64,000 bases of DNA, taken from contig CM037588.1 of the NCBI GenBank assembly GCA_021018995.1, positions 137,203,725 through 137,267,724 of the forward strand, given 5' to 3'. This stretch comes from Chloranthus sessilifolius. Taxonomy: Eukaryota; Streptophyta; Magnoliopsida; Chloranthales; Chloranthaceae. The number at the start of each line of letters is the position of its first letter. Position 1 is the first letter of the stretch. Position numbers and translations under genes: made by a program. This document shows positions 31,203 to 41,531 of this stretch, in pieces. The notes under the pieces are model-generated. The model was not told the origin of the DNA, did no database searches, and was given only the letters and a program-made list of their open reading frames with translations.

Positions 31203-32185
31203 AGTTCCCTTACTAAAAACAGAACAAATTTAAGAATCTGTCCAAATCGATCCATTGAAATCCATTTCGATCGGTTGGTTTCTCTTGAAAATTCACATAT
31301 CTATGTTTTCACAATCCGATCGATCGGTTCTCAAATCGATTGATAAAAATCTATATCGATTGGTTGGTTTCCTCAAAATTCACATATCCCTGTTTTAACA
31401 ATCCGAATGTTTGGTTCCCAAATCGATCGATTGAAATCCATTTTGATCGATCGGTTTTCTCAGGGCACTCTCCTTCCTTCTCTGTTTCTCCAGAAACCTT
31501 TCACACTTTTGTCGATCCGATCGATCGATTTTGATAGATTTTTTAAAAACACGGGCTTCTTTATCCTAGGTTTGTTTTCCCTCAAATTTATATCTTATAC
31601 TTCTAAAATTTTCACTCATATCTTAAACACAGTTTTAATAAAATAAGATCACTCGAAAACATAAGTATGCCCACCTTTGAGATAGTTTTCTCAATCCACG
31701 TGATCTTACCTAAGAGAGGGTTTCAAAGTCGAAATTAGGGATTTACGTCAATCGTCAATCCACGAATTTCAAGTTGAAGCACAAAGCTTACTCAGACAAT
31801 CAAGGATCAAAATTTCAGCTGAAATGACTGAAATTTTGGTTCAAATTTTTGGTTTCAGTTGAGCTTGAAACCGATTTTGATTCTTGCACACAGCAGCTAA
31901 CTCTCTAGTAATTGGGAAGAAGGGTTAGAGCTTTCTTTCTTTTCTCTCTTCTAAAACACACTAACAACAAGGCAAAAGAATGCGATTCCCTCATCCATTT
32001 GCTTTTATACTTAAAAGGCTAAATTTTGGGTATTAAGCCGGTACACTACTCATTGGTGTACGGTACTTTATCTAACGGCTCATAATATCACTAAATCTTT
32101 TTTTATCATCAAGACTTATTCTTTCAATTTAACTCACATATCGAGTTGGATCTATTCAGAATTCGAAATTTTTCGGAATGTCACA
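31203..32185 (-). mobile_element. Tekay/Del-like LTR fragment, minus orientation
   Basis: On the minus strand it begins TGTGACATTCCGAAAAATTT, like the other LTRs of this type (48296-50819, 61873 onward), with a TATA-like box near 32005-32012 and CTTTCTTTTCTCTC. About 1 kb is kept and the remainder is missing. A palindrome array lies 655-955 bases from the LTR start. Confidence 0.55.
31230..31530. repeat. three ~87-bp units with ATCGATCGAT palindromes
   Basis: Each unit has AATCGATCGATTGAAATCC-like and CGATCGGTTGGTTTCTC-like blocks and TTCACATATC. Palindromes ATCGAT/CGATCG recur. Confidence 0.8.
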
Positions 32186-32189
32186 CTAG

Positions 32190-32820
32190 GCCTAGCCCTA
32201 ACGGGTTAGTGCTTGGCTTTTTCGACTTTTGAATGTTTCTATTTTTATTTTTGTTAATTCTTATGTTATAAAAATATATGGTAATTATTAGATGATTTTA
32301 AATATAAATCATAATATAAAATATGAAACAAGGATAGCTTTATTTTAAATATAAATTATAATAAAAAAATATGAAATATGAAAGGATAGCTCTATTTTAA
32401 TAAATTTTCAGAGTAACCTTCTATATATTAAGAGTGATAGTAAAAAAACCTACATTTGATGAAACAAAAATATAGAATAACTATTTACTCATATGTACTC
32501 TCTATCTGTAACAGTGGGGCTGCTGACCTTTTTCAACTCGTAGGAAGTAGTGGGTGTCAAGTCTTTGCTTGTGTCATTGACTGGTGAGAAGATAAAACGA
32601 ACTGAATCAGAGCTTCCTTCAGAGCCTACTCGTCAGCTCGTTCGAAATCGTCAATTTATGCACTTTATGGAATGCATATATATGAGGGATTATGACATTT
32701 CTTGGTTGTCACGGTAGAAGTTGAAAACTCCGATTCGGTAGCTGTAATGAGTCATAGTTCGACGGCTAAATTTGCACATGAGAGTATTTCCAATAGTAAG
32801 CCATGAATCCTTTCAAATGG
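32190..32820. other. unassigned DNA with AT-rich tandem duplication
   Basis: At 32283-32400 two ~60-bp units (AAATATAAATYATAATA..., AGGATAGCT-TATTTTAA) follow each other. The 32510-32800 part has normal base composition and exon-like frames, but I recognise no protein. Confidence 0.4.
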
Positions 32821-32823
32821 ATG

Positions 32824-32972
32824 CACTACAAAAAAGTAAGACAATTAGCGGCAATTAAAACTGTTATTGTTAACAAAAAAATTGTCACTAATAGTCTTAA
32901 TAACCTTTAATAATTTTTTTTGTTAATAGTGATAGTTTTTGGCCGTCGCTAATAACCTTGTTATTTGTAGTG
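32824..32972. mobile_element. CACTA-type MITE, TSD ATG
   Basis: Starts CACTACAAAAAAGTAAG and ends TTATTTGTAGTG, with a perfect 3-bp duplication ATG at 32821-32823 and 32973-32975. It is 149 bp with subterminal TTGTCACTAATAG-type repeats. Ends and 3-bp TSD define CACTA/En-Spm non-autonomous elements. Confidence 0.88.
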
Positions 32973-33084
32973 ATGTTTGATCCATCACTTAGCTTGAATT
33001 GAGTGTTTTTAAATATCTGTCTCTCATCCTCCTGATACCTTTGAATTGAGTGTTTCCAATATATATATATATAATTTTTTATTT

Positions 33085-33262
33085 TTTTGATAATCTGGGT
33101 ATCCGCTCTTAGAGCACCCGCCTAATTTTTGGGGCATATGCGTACCCTCAAATTCAGCACAGGATATAAATCCCTAGGGTGGCTTTAGGGGGAGAGGGGA
33201 TTCGAACTCCGGCCTCCTACTTTTGGAAGCAAGTACTTGGCCAACTCACCTAACCCCTTGAG
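33085..33262 (-). mobile_element. tRNA-derived SINE
   Basis: On the minus strand a Pol III box A-like GGTTAGGTGAGTTGG (33240-33255) is followed about 30 bases later by box B GGAGTTCGAATCCCC (33196-33210), then a body and an A/T-rich tail at 33065-33090. Target duplications are not clear. Confidence 0.75.
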
Positions 33263-33404
33263 GTTAAAAAATAAACAATTTATTACACATAAAGGTTTGA
33301 ACCTAGAACCTAATCTTCCCAAAGCTCAACCACTAGCGCAATTCACTAAAATAATTTGAGAGCATGATGTATCTCACATAAATTCGGGTTTTTTTTTTGG
33401 GGAA

Positions 33405-33505
33405 CTAATTGTCTGATGATAGGCTCATGATTTATTGATCCATATGCGGAGTATGGGGACAAAAAATAATCTCCATCATCTTATTCAAATGCGGTCAATA
33501 ATGGT
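33405..33505. repeat. foldback MITE half-copy (GATGGAGATC family)
   Basis: GTCTGATGATAGGCTCATG, GGGGACAAAAAATAATCTCC and ATCATCTTATTCAAA match the right half of the family. Confidence 0.5.
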
Positions 33506-33590
33506 GGCGGGAGGAGATGATTGAGAAAGCAATCCTTTGAAATGGGAATAATGGCTCCCCTTAAATAACCAAGACCTCATTCATCTCCCT

Positions 33591-33595
<5 letters not shown>

Positions 33596-33633
<38 letters not shown>
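33596..33633. repeat. (CT)n microsatellite
   Basis: Uninterrupted CT dinucleotides. Confidence 0.95.
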
Positions 33634-33638
<5 letters not shown>

Positions 33639-33755
33639 GCAAAATGCAAGTATGCAAGTTTGCTTTTCACCCTCCGTCCCCCCCGCTCCCCCTCTCTCTC
33701 CATTGCCAAACGCTAAGTTTGCATGTGTATAAAGACCGATTGATTTCACTCCCAC

Positions 33756-33761
<6 letters not shown>

Positions 33762-33801
<40 letters not shown>
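33762..33801. repeat. (CT)n microsatellite
   Basis: A second CT run about 130 bases after the first. The intervening DNA shares CCATTGC-AA-G and AAGTTTGCAT with the flank of the first, so a local duplication is likely. A related CT-rich flank recurs near 37210-37310. Confidence 0.95.
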
Positions 33802-33804
<3 letters not shown>

Positions 33805-34084
33805 CCACCGTGATGCACATTAAATTCTACTAAATCTATAGCGCTGCTTTTGAGGTAATTTTATTTTTCTTTCTTTTTCTATTAATAATTTTGTTATATT
33901 TTTAGCCTAAGTGGTCTATTTTTTTCTTAATTTTTTATATTTTTTAGATATAAAAATTAAGAAAAAAAGTTATTAGTGATAAATTAAAGAGTAGCTCTAT
34001 TCAAAGTTATTAGTGATAAATTACAGGGGACCTCTGTTCATGCCAATAGATTCTTTTAACGTGCCAACATTTAAAACCCCTTGT

Positions 34085-34295
34085 TCAATTAAATCCCTTG
34101 AAAACCCATGACAGCCTTGAATTAGATGATTGAGATTATTTTTCACCTAATTCTTACACTGTTTGTGACCGGTGGGATGAAAAGTTACGGTCTAATGTAG
34201 GATATTAGTCTCAAGATTCATTGTGTAGAAGATTAGGGTAAAAATCGATCTTTATTGTCTGATTCGAAGCAATCAATGGGATTTGAGAGGTTTCA
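34085..34295. repeat. foldback MITE copy (GATGGAGATC family)
   Basis: Arms TTAGATGATTGAGATTATTTTTC and its counterpart ATCTTTATTGTCTGATTCGAA with TCTCAAGATTCATTGTGTAG. Confidence 0.55.
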
Positions 34296-34389
34296 GATGT
34301 TGGTACGGTCAAAAAACATGTTAACACCGATGGAGGTACCCCAATTTAAAATCAAAACTTATATATTTCTTTTTCACAGTTTTATAAGG

Positions 34390-34630
34390 TTTAGGTTGTG
34401 TTTGGGTTAGCTCTTATAAGAGCAAAAACAGTTCTCTGCTTGCCCTCTGTAAGAGCAGATAAAATTTGCTCTGATAGAGACCAGACAGAGAGCAATTTTA
34501 TCACCTAAAACAGCTCCCCAGCCTAGCAAATGGAGCGAGGAGTTGTGTTATCAAACATGAAAGCAGTTCTCTATTAGAGCCAAACAATAAAAGAGCTGCT
34601 CTTTGCCTCGAAAGAGCTAATTCAATGACA
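34390..34630. repeat. MITE-like repeat starting GGTTGTGTTTGGGTTAGC
   Basis: GTTTGG-type end and multiple AGAGC/GCTCT words in both orientations (AGCTCTTATAAGAGC, AGAGCAGATAAAATTTGCTC, GAGCTGCTCT). It resembles plant PIF/Harbinger-type MITEs. Limits are approximate. Confidence 0.4.
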
Positions 34631-34924
34631 AATGTTGGAGATCATTTTCATGTCAATCTTTGGCATAAAAAATCTTCACATCATAGCCTTTAAATCAAAA
34701 GGCTTATGTGCTGTTTCATATGTCACATTTCAAGAAAAATAACAAGTGTTTCGTTTTGAGTAATGTGTCATGGTACAAATTTTGTGTGCAAGCTATAGAG
34801 TAATGTGCCACAGTATGAATCTCGTGTGCAAGCTGTAGCCCCATAGTTAGAACTTGATACGTCTTTGCTTGGGTCCCTCTATTAGCGCTCACACAATCTT
34901 TGAAATTGCCCATGTCGGAAACTC

Positions 34925-35255
34925 CTTTAAAACTATTGATTGTTTTGGATTAGATGATGGAGATCGTGTTTCATCCTAAATTTTCACACAATGGATCTTG
35001 ACATCATGTCGCACTTGTCAGATAGTCTATTTTTTATTCCACATGTCACAAATCCCCCAAAAATGGCTCTAAAATAATGTTTGAGCGTGATGTGTGCCAA
35101 AGGATTCAAGGGCAATATTTTGGAGATTTGTGACATTTGGAATAAAAATTGTTTGTCTGATAAGTGCAACATGATCTCAACGCTCAAGAACCATTGTGCA
35201 AAAGCTTGGGATAAAACACTATTTTATCCGAAGAAATCAATGATTTTGAAGTGAT
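34925..35255. repeat. foldback MITE copy (GATGGAGATC family), well preserved
   Basis: Left arm TTAGATGATGGAGATCGTG...ACAATGGATCTTGACATCATG...CTTGTCAGATAG; right arm GTCTGATAAGTGCAACATGAT...AACCATTGTGCAAAAGCTTGG. The centre is TTCCACATGTCACAAATC. Confidence 0.7.
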
Positions 35256-35315
35256 TACACATAGGAGCGCTAATCAGTGGAGTGGCGTAGCACATAGAAG
35301 GATGTGGGGGCTCAA

Positions 35316-35505
35316 GCCCCCAATTAATTTTAGAGTTTCTATGAAGTATATATCTTATATAACCTTCGTTTGTATATAAGCCTTCAAATTGATGGTAAAA
35401 TAACTACTAAGCCCCCATTTAATTTTATAGTTTCTATGAAGTATATATCTTATATAGCCTTCGTTTGTATATAAGCCCCCAAATCGATGGTACAATAACT
35501 ACTAA
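35316..35505. repeat. 95-bp tandem duplication
   Basis: Two adjacent units (35316-35410, 35411-35505) starting GCCCCCA and sharing TTCTATGAAGTATATATC, CTTCGTTTGTATATAAGCC and AATAACTACTAA, over 90% alike by eye. Confidence 0.9.
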
Positions 35506-35513
35506 TATTATAA

Positions 35514-35914
35514 GGGAGCCATTACTTGCACTCGCTTTTTAAGTGATTGCACTCAGGTTAAAGAAAGACTTTTGTATTTTAGGGATATGTGAAATGTGAA
35601 AACGCAATCTGGGCCGTTTGATTTAAAGTTCATGATCTATAGATCCTTAATGGATAAGATTGGCATGAAATATAATCTTCATCATGTGATTAAATATAGT
35701 CAAAGGCCATTATTTGATTCAACGGTTGACAACAATAGATCATGTGATAAATATCGTATTTTTTTCCAATCTTATCCACTAAGGATCTATAGATCATGAA
35801 CTTTAAATAAGATGACCTACATTGCGATTTCACATGTCATGTGTCCCTAAAATACAAAGTGTTTCTTTAACTTCGGTGCAAATACTTAAACAACATGTGC
35901 AATTAATGGCTCCC
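35514..35914. mobile_element. long-TIR MITE, perfect 8-bp TSD TATTATAA
   Basis: 401 bp, starts GGGAGCCATTACTTGCAC and ends with the complement of GGGAGCCATTAATTGCAC. Inverted arms extend about 165 bases. TATTATAA at 35506-35513 and 35915-35922 is a perfect 8-bp target duplication, as expected for hAT-type transposition. The 67-codon frame inside is not a gene. Confidence 0.9.
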
Positions 35915-36038
35915 TATTATAATTATCATTTGTAGCCCTTACCAACAAAAATTCATGGCTATGCCTCTAACGCTAATAGAGATACCCAGAGCTTGCGGGG
36001 CGGCGGGGGTCATGGGTCCGCATTGCCACCAACTCTAT

Positions 36039-36042
<4 letters not shown>

Positions 36043-36096
<54 letters not shown>
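36043..36096. repeat. (TA)n microsatellite
   Basis: About 54 bases of uninterrupted TA. Confidence 0.95.
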
Positions 36097-36099
<3 letters not shown>

Positions 36100-36169
36100 A
36101 AATAAATAAATGAATGAATAAAATAAAAAAGTTGGCATTAAGTAGGTGAAACAAACTCCAAAAGAAAGC

Positions 36170-36660
36170 CATTTAGAAATTTTGATCTCACACCATTACA
36201 GTGTAGTTTACTATTATGACATCTTGCACATATTTATGATTATTGAGCCACTCATATTTATAACATCCGATCATGTGATTGGGTAGATCGGGACTACAAA
36301 TTAGTGTGTGACTAGGTAGGCTACCTAGGCTGGTCCGTGCTATCTTTACCCATCTATAAATAAATGAACTAATGAGATAATCGAGTTGACATCGGCTAGG
36401 TGACCCGAAATTTCAAATAAAGACCATTATTCTATCTATCGGAAAATATGCAAAACATTAGATGACAGAAAGTAAATGCACCAACTTGCTTTTTCTGGGA
36501 TAAAATAATGAGTCCCGATCCACATTGAAACACCATTCAAAGGGTGCTTAAATCATCTACCACCATTAAAGTAAAATTTTTGATCTTACATCATTGAAGT
36601 GTGATTTACTATTATGATATGATGTGCACATTTATGTTCAATCTAAATCACGCAGGTGTC
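36170..36660. repeat. direct repeat pair ~400 bp apart
   Basis: GATCTCACACCATTACAGTG-TTTACTATTATGA at 36184 recurs as GATCTTACATCATTGAAGTG-TTTACTATTATGA at 36583, each followed by TGCACATTTATG-like sequence. Confidence 0.6.
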
Positions 36661-36689
36661 AATCCTCTAACATTAGAATATATTTTAGC

Positions 36690-36880
36690 CAAAAAATCAT
36701 ACACATAAGTAGATATGAATCATCCGATTGACAAACTTTAATATCGGCCATTCAAATTAGACACAACGGTTGATAGTAGAATTCATAGATCAGATGGTTT
36801 AAAACTCTTACAAATTGATTTTTTGGGCCCATTGCTTTTTAATCTGTGATCTATCACTTTGTCGGTGTGAATTACCCACG
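36690..36880. repeat. dispersed repeat, partner at 20830-21010
   Basis: See the partner: shared AATCATCCGATTGACAAACTTTAAT-type and ATTTTTTGGGCCCATTG-type blocks. Confidence 0.5.
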
Positions 36881-36954
36881 TCTTACGCCTTTGATTGTAT
36901 GCGTTTATTTAAATGCCAGTCAGGAGAGTCGGTCCGGATGAAGTACCACTAAAA

Positions 36955-37140
36955 AATGCGACTGCTTTGAATCGGGTAATGGAGATCATTTTTTGTTCTA
37001 ATCTTCTACACAACCGATGTTGGGCTCATGAGACAGGCTATAGTTTATATTCCAAGTGGCATACATCTGAAAAAGGGATATGTGAGAATTATGTATAGAT
37101 CTTCATCATTTGGTTTAATCCAGTCAAAGCCAATCTTTTT
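36955..37140. repeat. foldback MITE copy (GATGGAGATC family)
   Basis: GCTTTGAATCGGGTAATGG, TCTTCTACACAACCGATG and the right end ATCTTCATCATTTGGTTTAA. Confidence 0.55.
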
Positions 37141-38160
37141 TAATTGGTGGGGGTTAGTAGCAGCCTTTTTGAATTGTCTAATAATTAAATAACCCAAACC
37201 TGTGTCATCTCCAGATCACTTGATTTCACCCACTCGCACACCGTCTCCTCTTAAAGACCCCTTGATTTCCTCTCTCCCTCCCTCTCTCTCTCTCTCCATA
37301 TTCTAGTGAACCTTAGCTTGAAGGCCTTGCTTCTTAAGTAGTTTTTTATTTTTTGTCTAGGTGGTTTATATTTTAAAATTTTTTTGTACTATTATTTATA
37401 CATAAAAGTATAAAAGATAAATTAATAGTATAATAATTTAAAATTAAAACTTAATTATAATTTTCTTTCACACAGATTTATAAGGTTTAAGGAAGATAAA
37501 AAAGAAGAGAATTTATTTGATCCCTAAGGAAGCTATGTGCCGTATTACTCGTAAGTCGACGAGGCTGCAAGTGGGACCAAGGCAGCAAGTGAGACCGAGG
37601 TATGTGAAACCATGCACTCTCTCAATTTCTCTCAAAATTATATCGACACTTTTTTCAGCCTTAGTTACATTTCTTGAAATGCCTTACTAGCTAGTGTCAT
37701 TTAGCTAATGATACCATGGTTTCAAATCTCGGCCGATCCTGATTGATTTTGATCCCAAACGGTTTGGATTGGTTTGAATCGGCTGAGAACCCACGATCTC
37801 TCAACTCTAGGCACACTTTTCCCTGAAGATCAGACCTTCTGCTCAAAAGGTCTCAAAAATCCGAAAAACTTGAAAAAACAAAAATATAACTTAAAAATAT
37901 GAAAAAAAAACTGAATGCTTTGGGTTTCAGTTTTAAACCATAAAATAAAATAAAATAAAATATCGTAACCAGACAAATTCATGTTGGTTCGGCTAAATCG
38001 AATCGAAAATCGAATTCCTGAACTTGCGTCCCTAAGCAGGATCGACCCTAGGGTAAGGCCCAAGAGGCAGCTGCTCGGGCTCCCGAATTTTTGGGGCCTC
38101 CAAATATTGTAAGTCTTTACAGGCAAGTTTGTTAATATAATTTCAATGTACAAAGACAAT
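37141..38160. other. unassigned repeat-rich DNA
   Basis: CT-rich stretch near 37270-37310, AT-rich 37360-37480, and GGTTTGAATCGG / GAATCGAAAATCG words at 37715-38030 that recall the CGGTT MITE family. No gene recognised. Confidence 0.4.
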
Positions 38161-38275
38161 AAACCAAGCTAATGGTTTAGTTGGTTAAGTGATTAGTGTT
38201 ATTTTGCTTTTTACCGAATAGGTTGTGGGTTCAACTCTTCAATCCCAGGTCACATATTTGCATTTTTTTATGGGT
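38161..38275 (+). mobile_element. tRNA-derived SINE, head only
   Basis: Box A-like TGGTTTAGTTGGTTAAG (38173) and box B-like GGGTTCAACTC (38227-38237) about 40 bases apart, followed by T-rich DNA. Confidence 0.55.
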
Positions 38276-38689
38276 CATGGATCGGGTCTTGGCCGGGTCA
38301 TGAGTTGGGGCACTGGGCCAAGCCAGCCTTATGAATTGACCCATATCCATTATATTTAAAAAAGCAATTTCGGACTCGTAATAGCTCTATTTTTTGCAAA
38401 TGACCTATCAATTTTGATCTAGTGGTTGAACCTGATTTCATGTTCAACTAGATTTCCAGTCATTAGATGAAAGAGAAGATATATGACTTCTACAGTTTTC
38501 CTTCTCATAGGAAGATATGAAGTCAAGATTCTCTTCTATATATGAACTAGATGGACCTGACCATTGCCCGATGATATGCCCATAAAACTATTTTCGTCAT
38601 CCGGTTTAATGTCGTTAACGATTAATGAAGGATATCTATTAAAGGGTACCTTTAAATACGCCCACCGAATCTTAGAATGTGCCCACTCT

Positions 38690-38885
38690 AAAAATCATTG
38701 ATTGCTTTAAATCATACGACGAAGATTGTGTTTCACTCCAATCGTCCACACACAAAGGATCTTGTGGCCATGAATGTGCCATCAGACGAATAGTTTTTTA
38801 TTTCACATGTCACAGATCTTAAAAACGTGACCCTAAGCACACATCACACTCAAACGCAACTTTAGGGCCACATTTATTTTTTTCA
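38690..38885. repeat. foldback MITE half-copy (GATGGAGATC family)
   Basis: ATTGATTGCTTTAAATCATACG, CACACAAAGGATCTTGTGG, ATTTCACATGTCACAGATC, then a TTTAGGGCCAC centre. The right arm is replaced by the CGGTT element. Confidence 0.6.
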
Positions 38886-39053
38886 TTTTTCATTTTTTTT
38901 CGGTTTTCTCACCCTATCCAGCCCTTTTTTGGTTTTTAGGTACCAAAGCCGAAATCGAATCGGGCCAAATCGATTAGGTTCGGTTCAGTCCGATTCGAGT
39001 CTATTCAGTCCGATTGGTTTTCAGTTGGTTTTCGGCTCAAATATGCACCCCTA
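38868..39053. mobile_element. CGGTT-rich hAT-like MITE fragment
   Basis: Ends (minus strand) CTAGGGGTGCATATTTGAGC, a hAT-like terminus. The interior has CGGTTTTC, TTCGGTTCAGTCCGATTCG. Confidence 0.5.
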
Positions 39054-39175
39054 GATGTGTGCAATGTGGCATACAAGTAAAATATAGTTTAGTTGTGTAG
39101 ATTTTAAGTATATTTTAAAGGTGTAAGATCTTTTAAACAACATTTTGGTTTTTAAATGTTGGTACACATTTTCCT

Positions 39176-39219
39176 AATAATAATAATAATAGTAATAATA
39201 ATAATAAGAAGAAGAAGAG
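39176..39219. repeat. (TAA)n/(GAA)n microsatellite
   Basis: AATAATAATAATAGTAATAA then AAGAAGAAGAAG. Confidence 0.85.
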
Positions 39220-39246
39220 ATCTAATAAGATGTCTACATTTAAACA

Positions 39247-40020
39247 GGAGAAATTTACCGGATAGACCCTGTCAGATACACCTTTCCCGTCAGAGAACCT
39301 GCATTTTCACCTTTACCCAAACTGACCAGCTTTAAGCCAAGTCAATTCCAGCTAGCAGGAAAAGTCTTAAATACCCCTTCTTACATTTTTATTGTTCTAT
39401 ATAGTTTAAAATTTTAAAAATTACACTCTCTTATATTTAGGCAATGTGAAGCAACATCTATGGCGTCTGATTTGAAGCCCACAATATAAAGATTAATGGT
39501 GCCAAAGATTGACACGAAAAAAAAGCGATTTGGCCTCTTTAACATAAAAAAACAAATGCCTAGACGGTCGAAAACGATTGTCTAGAAAGTTGATAACGAC
39601 TATTCTAGACTTATACAGTCGAAAACGACTGTCTATACATTCGATAACGACGGTCTAGAACAGTCGTTTTTAAAATTTTTTTTTTTTTTTTTAAGGGACA
39701 ATATTACTATTCTTTTGTGCCAATTTTTGGCACCATCAATCTTTATATTGTGGTCTTCAAATCAGATGCCATAGATGTTGCTTCACATATTGTAAATATA
39801 AAAAAGTGCAATTTTTAAAATTCTATTGTAAATATAAAAAAGTGCAATTTTTAAAATTTTAAATTATGTAGAACGATAAAAATGTAAGAATGAGTATTTA
39901 AGACTTTTCCTGCTAGCTGGAACTGACTTTGTTTAAAACTAGTCGGATTGGATAAAAGTAAAAATATAGGGTCTCTGATCGGAAAGGTGTATCTGATAGG
40001 GTCAATCCGATATATTACCC
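39247..40020. mobile_element. 774-bp foldback element, perfect 8-bp TSD TTTAAACA
   Basis: Arms of about 270-300 bases are reverse complements (left GGAGAAATTTACCGGATAGAC; right complement GGGTAATATATCGGATTGAC), including CTAGCAGGAAAAGTCTTAAA and CATCTATGGCGTCTGATTTG. TTTAAACA occurs at 39239-39246 and 40021-40028. The centre has a short palindromic tandem repeat. The 8-bp TSD suggests mobilisation by a hAT-type enzyme. Confidence 0.9.
39560..39672. repeat. CAGTCG-AAAA-CGACTG tandem palindromes
   Basis: Four units of about 28 bases alternate ACGACTGTCTA and CGATAACGAC/GTCGAAAACGA; one unit is the perfect hairpin CAGTCGAAAACGACTG. Confidence 0.8.
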
Positions 40021-40029
40021 TTTAAACAA

Positions 40030-40600
40030 ATGAGGAGCATGACGTACGGCTCACTTTTACTCCATGTGGTCTGTCAGGCCAAAAAGTTCAATTAGCAGCT
40101 TACTGTATTAACCATCGAAAAGATATACACAACTGTCCATATTATTGTGTGCTCCGATTGGATGGTTCCTATCATCCAATGAGTGCCACGTGTATGGTAT
40201 CTTTATTATAATAAATTATAGGCTGCCTCTTTTCTAGATCTCTGAGGGCATGTACGATCAAAACCCCTTAACTACTGCTCCAAATCAGACGATCTAGACC
40301 GTCTGATTCGAAGCAGTCAACGGGCTTCAGGAGTTTTGGGAGTCCTCAGAGATTGCGTGGGCGGAAACAGAGGTATAACCGAAATTAAATTGCCAAATAG
40401 ATATGCAAATTGGCCTGAAATTGGAGCAGTCACACCCCAAATCTGCAATGGGCACCCATGAATGTCAATCCTTAAGAAGAAAAAAGCACTATTAAATGTA
40501 AATTTGGGTGCCTACAGCATTCTTAATGTGCTATGTAGCTGGCGGGGCTTTTGGTCCAATTATTATAATAAGAGAAAGAAGGAATCTTTCGACATTCTAC
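40030..40600. other. DNA upstream of NLR remnant
   Basis: Holds the 44-bp palindrome at 40274-40317 and a possible second flank of a foldback. No gene. Confidence 0.4.
40274..40317. repeat. 44-bp near-perfect palindrome (joined foldback arms)
   Basis: ACTGCT...AATCAGACG-ATCT meets AGAC-CGTCTGATT...AGCAGT with three mismatches. The arm sequence is that of the GATGGAGATC foldback family end, so this looks like two family ends brought together. Confidence 0.7.
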
Positions 40601-40607
40601 CCCAAAT

Positions 40608-40922
40608 ATGGCGATGATCATTGACGCCTTCTTTTCTATATTTGCTGAAAATGTTGTCGAACTAGCAAAGGAAGATATAGTCATGTTGTTAGGCATGGAA
40701 AATGATCTCGAAAGTTTAGGAAGAAGGTTGGATGAGATGAAAATCATTATAATGGAAGCCGAGAGGAAGAGCCTGGAAAACAACCCTATCATCTACAATT
40801 GGCTTAACGATTTGAGAGAAGTTTTGTATGACGTCGACGACCTTATCGACGAGATAAGGATTAATGGAGTGAAGCGAAGAAGATTATCAACACAACCGCA
40901 ACAATCTACAACCATTTTTTGA
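40608..40922 (+). pseudogene. CC (Rx N-terminal) domain of NLR resistance gene
   Basis: 104 codons beginning MAMIIDAFFSIFAENVVELA, with LLGMENDLESLGRRLDEMK, then the EDVID-like VLYDVDDLIDEI near residues 73-84. This is the coiled-coil domain of CNL immune receptors, which normally precedes a nucleotide-binding NB-ARC domain of about 300 residues. Here a stop at 40920-40922 follows a basic tail, and LRR-like sequence starts within about 30 bases. No P-loop, kinase-2 or MHD motif occurs. The start at 40608 has a good ATG and no upstream homology. Part of a decayed gene with a large internal deletion. Confidence 0.8.
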
Positions 40923-40934
40923 GTTGCAGTAGCG

Positions 40935-41531
40935 GTTTGCATTTTGAAGACGGTGAGATCCACACAATTAAGGAGGTCTTTGAAGCACTCACTCCTCCAG
41001 CATGCCTAGAGGTGCTAGGCTAGGAATTGAGCGTTTCTTTGGGCGTGAGTTCCCAAGTTGGATTTCAGGTTTGTGTCTACCTACCTCGTTGTGAAATGAC
41101 ACTTGACGATTGTCCCAAGCTCAAGTTTCTCCCGTGCGGTCTACATCACGCCACCTCCTTGAGACAATTATGTCTTGAAAGAGTTTTTTTCTCTAAAATC
41201 AATCAACAATCTATCACCATCCATTACAAAATTAGGGATTTGGAACAATCCCATGCTAGAGTGTGTTTCAAATCTCCCTGCACTCGACTACATATCAATC
41301 CGTTATTGTCTCGCATTAAAGGAGATGGGGAGTCTGGATGCACTGAGAGTCGTGTTCTTGGATGATGGAAATATGGATGTATTACCAGAGTGGTTAGGAA
41401 GCATGACCGCACTCCAAAATTTGACTATTTGTGGGAACACCAATTTGCTCAACATATGTGCTATAGACAGTGAAGATTGGGATAGAATTCGACACATACC
41501 TCAACTCTATCCGAGTCTGAAAGATATTTAA
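40935..41531 (+). pseudogene. C-terminal LRR part of the same NLR gene
   Basis: In shifting frames: HFEDGEIHTIKEVFEAL-type and FGREFPSWIS (40935-41065), CPKLKFLPCGLHHATSLRQL (41110-41175), then a 118-codon frame from 41175 with LRR periodicity: LGIWNNPMLECV, LPEWLGSMTALQNLTICGN, ending IDSEDWDRIRHIP. This is the usual end of CNL LRR domains. Together with 40608-40922 it forms a CC-to-LRR fusion that lacks NB-ARC and most of the LRR. Frameshifts near 41030 and 41175 make it non-functional as a receptor. Confidence 0.75.

Noticed and set aside
32510..32800. Possible exon of an unknown gene
   Set aside because: Exon-like composition, but stops in all frames and no recognisable protein or splice context.
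33296..33345. tRNA gene (GAACC motif)
   Set aside because: No cloverleaf can be drawn; only a short box-B-like word is present.
33561..33818. Arg-Glu repeat frame
   Set aside because: CT microsatellites read on the minus strand.
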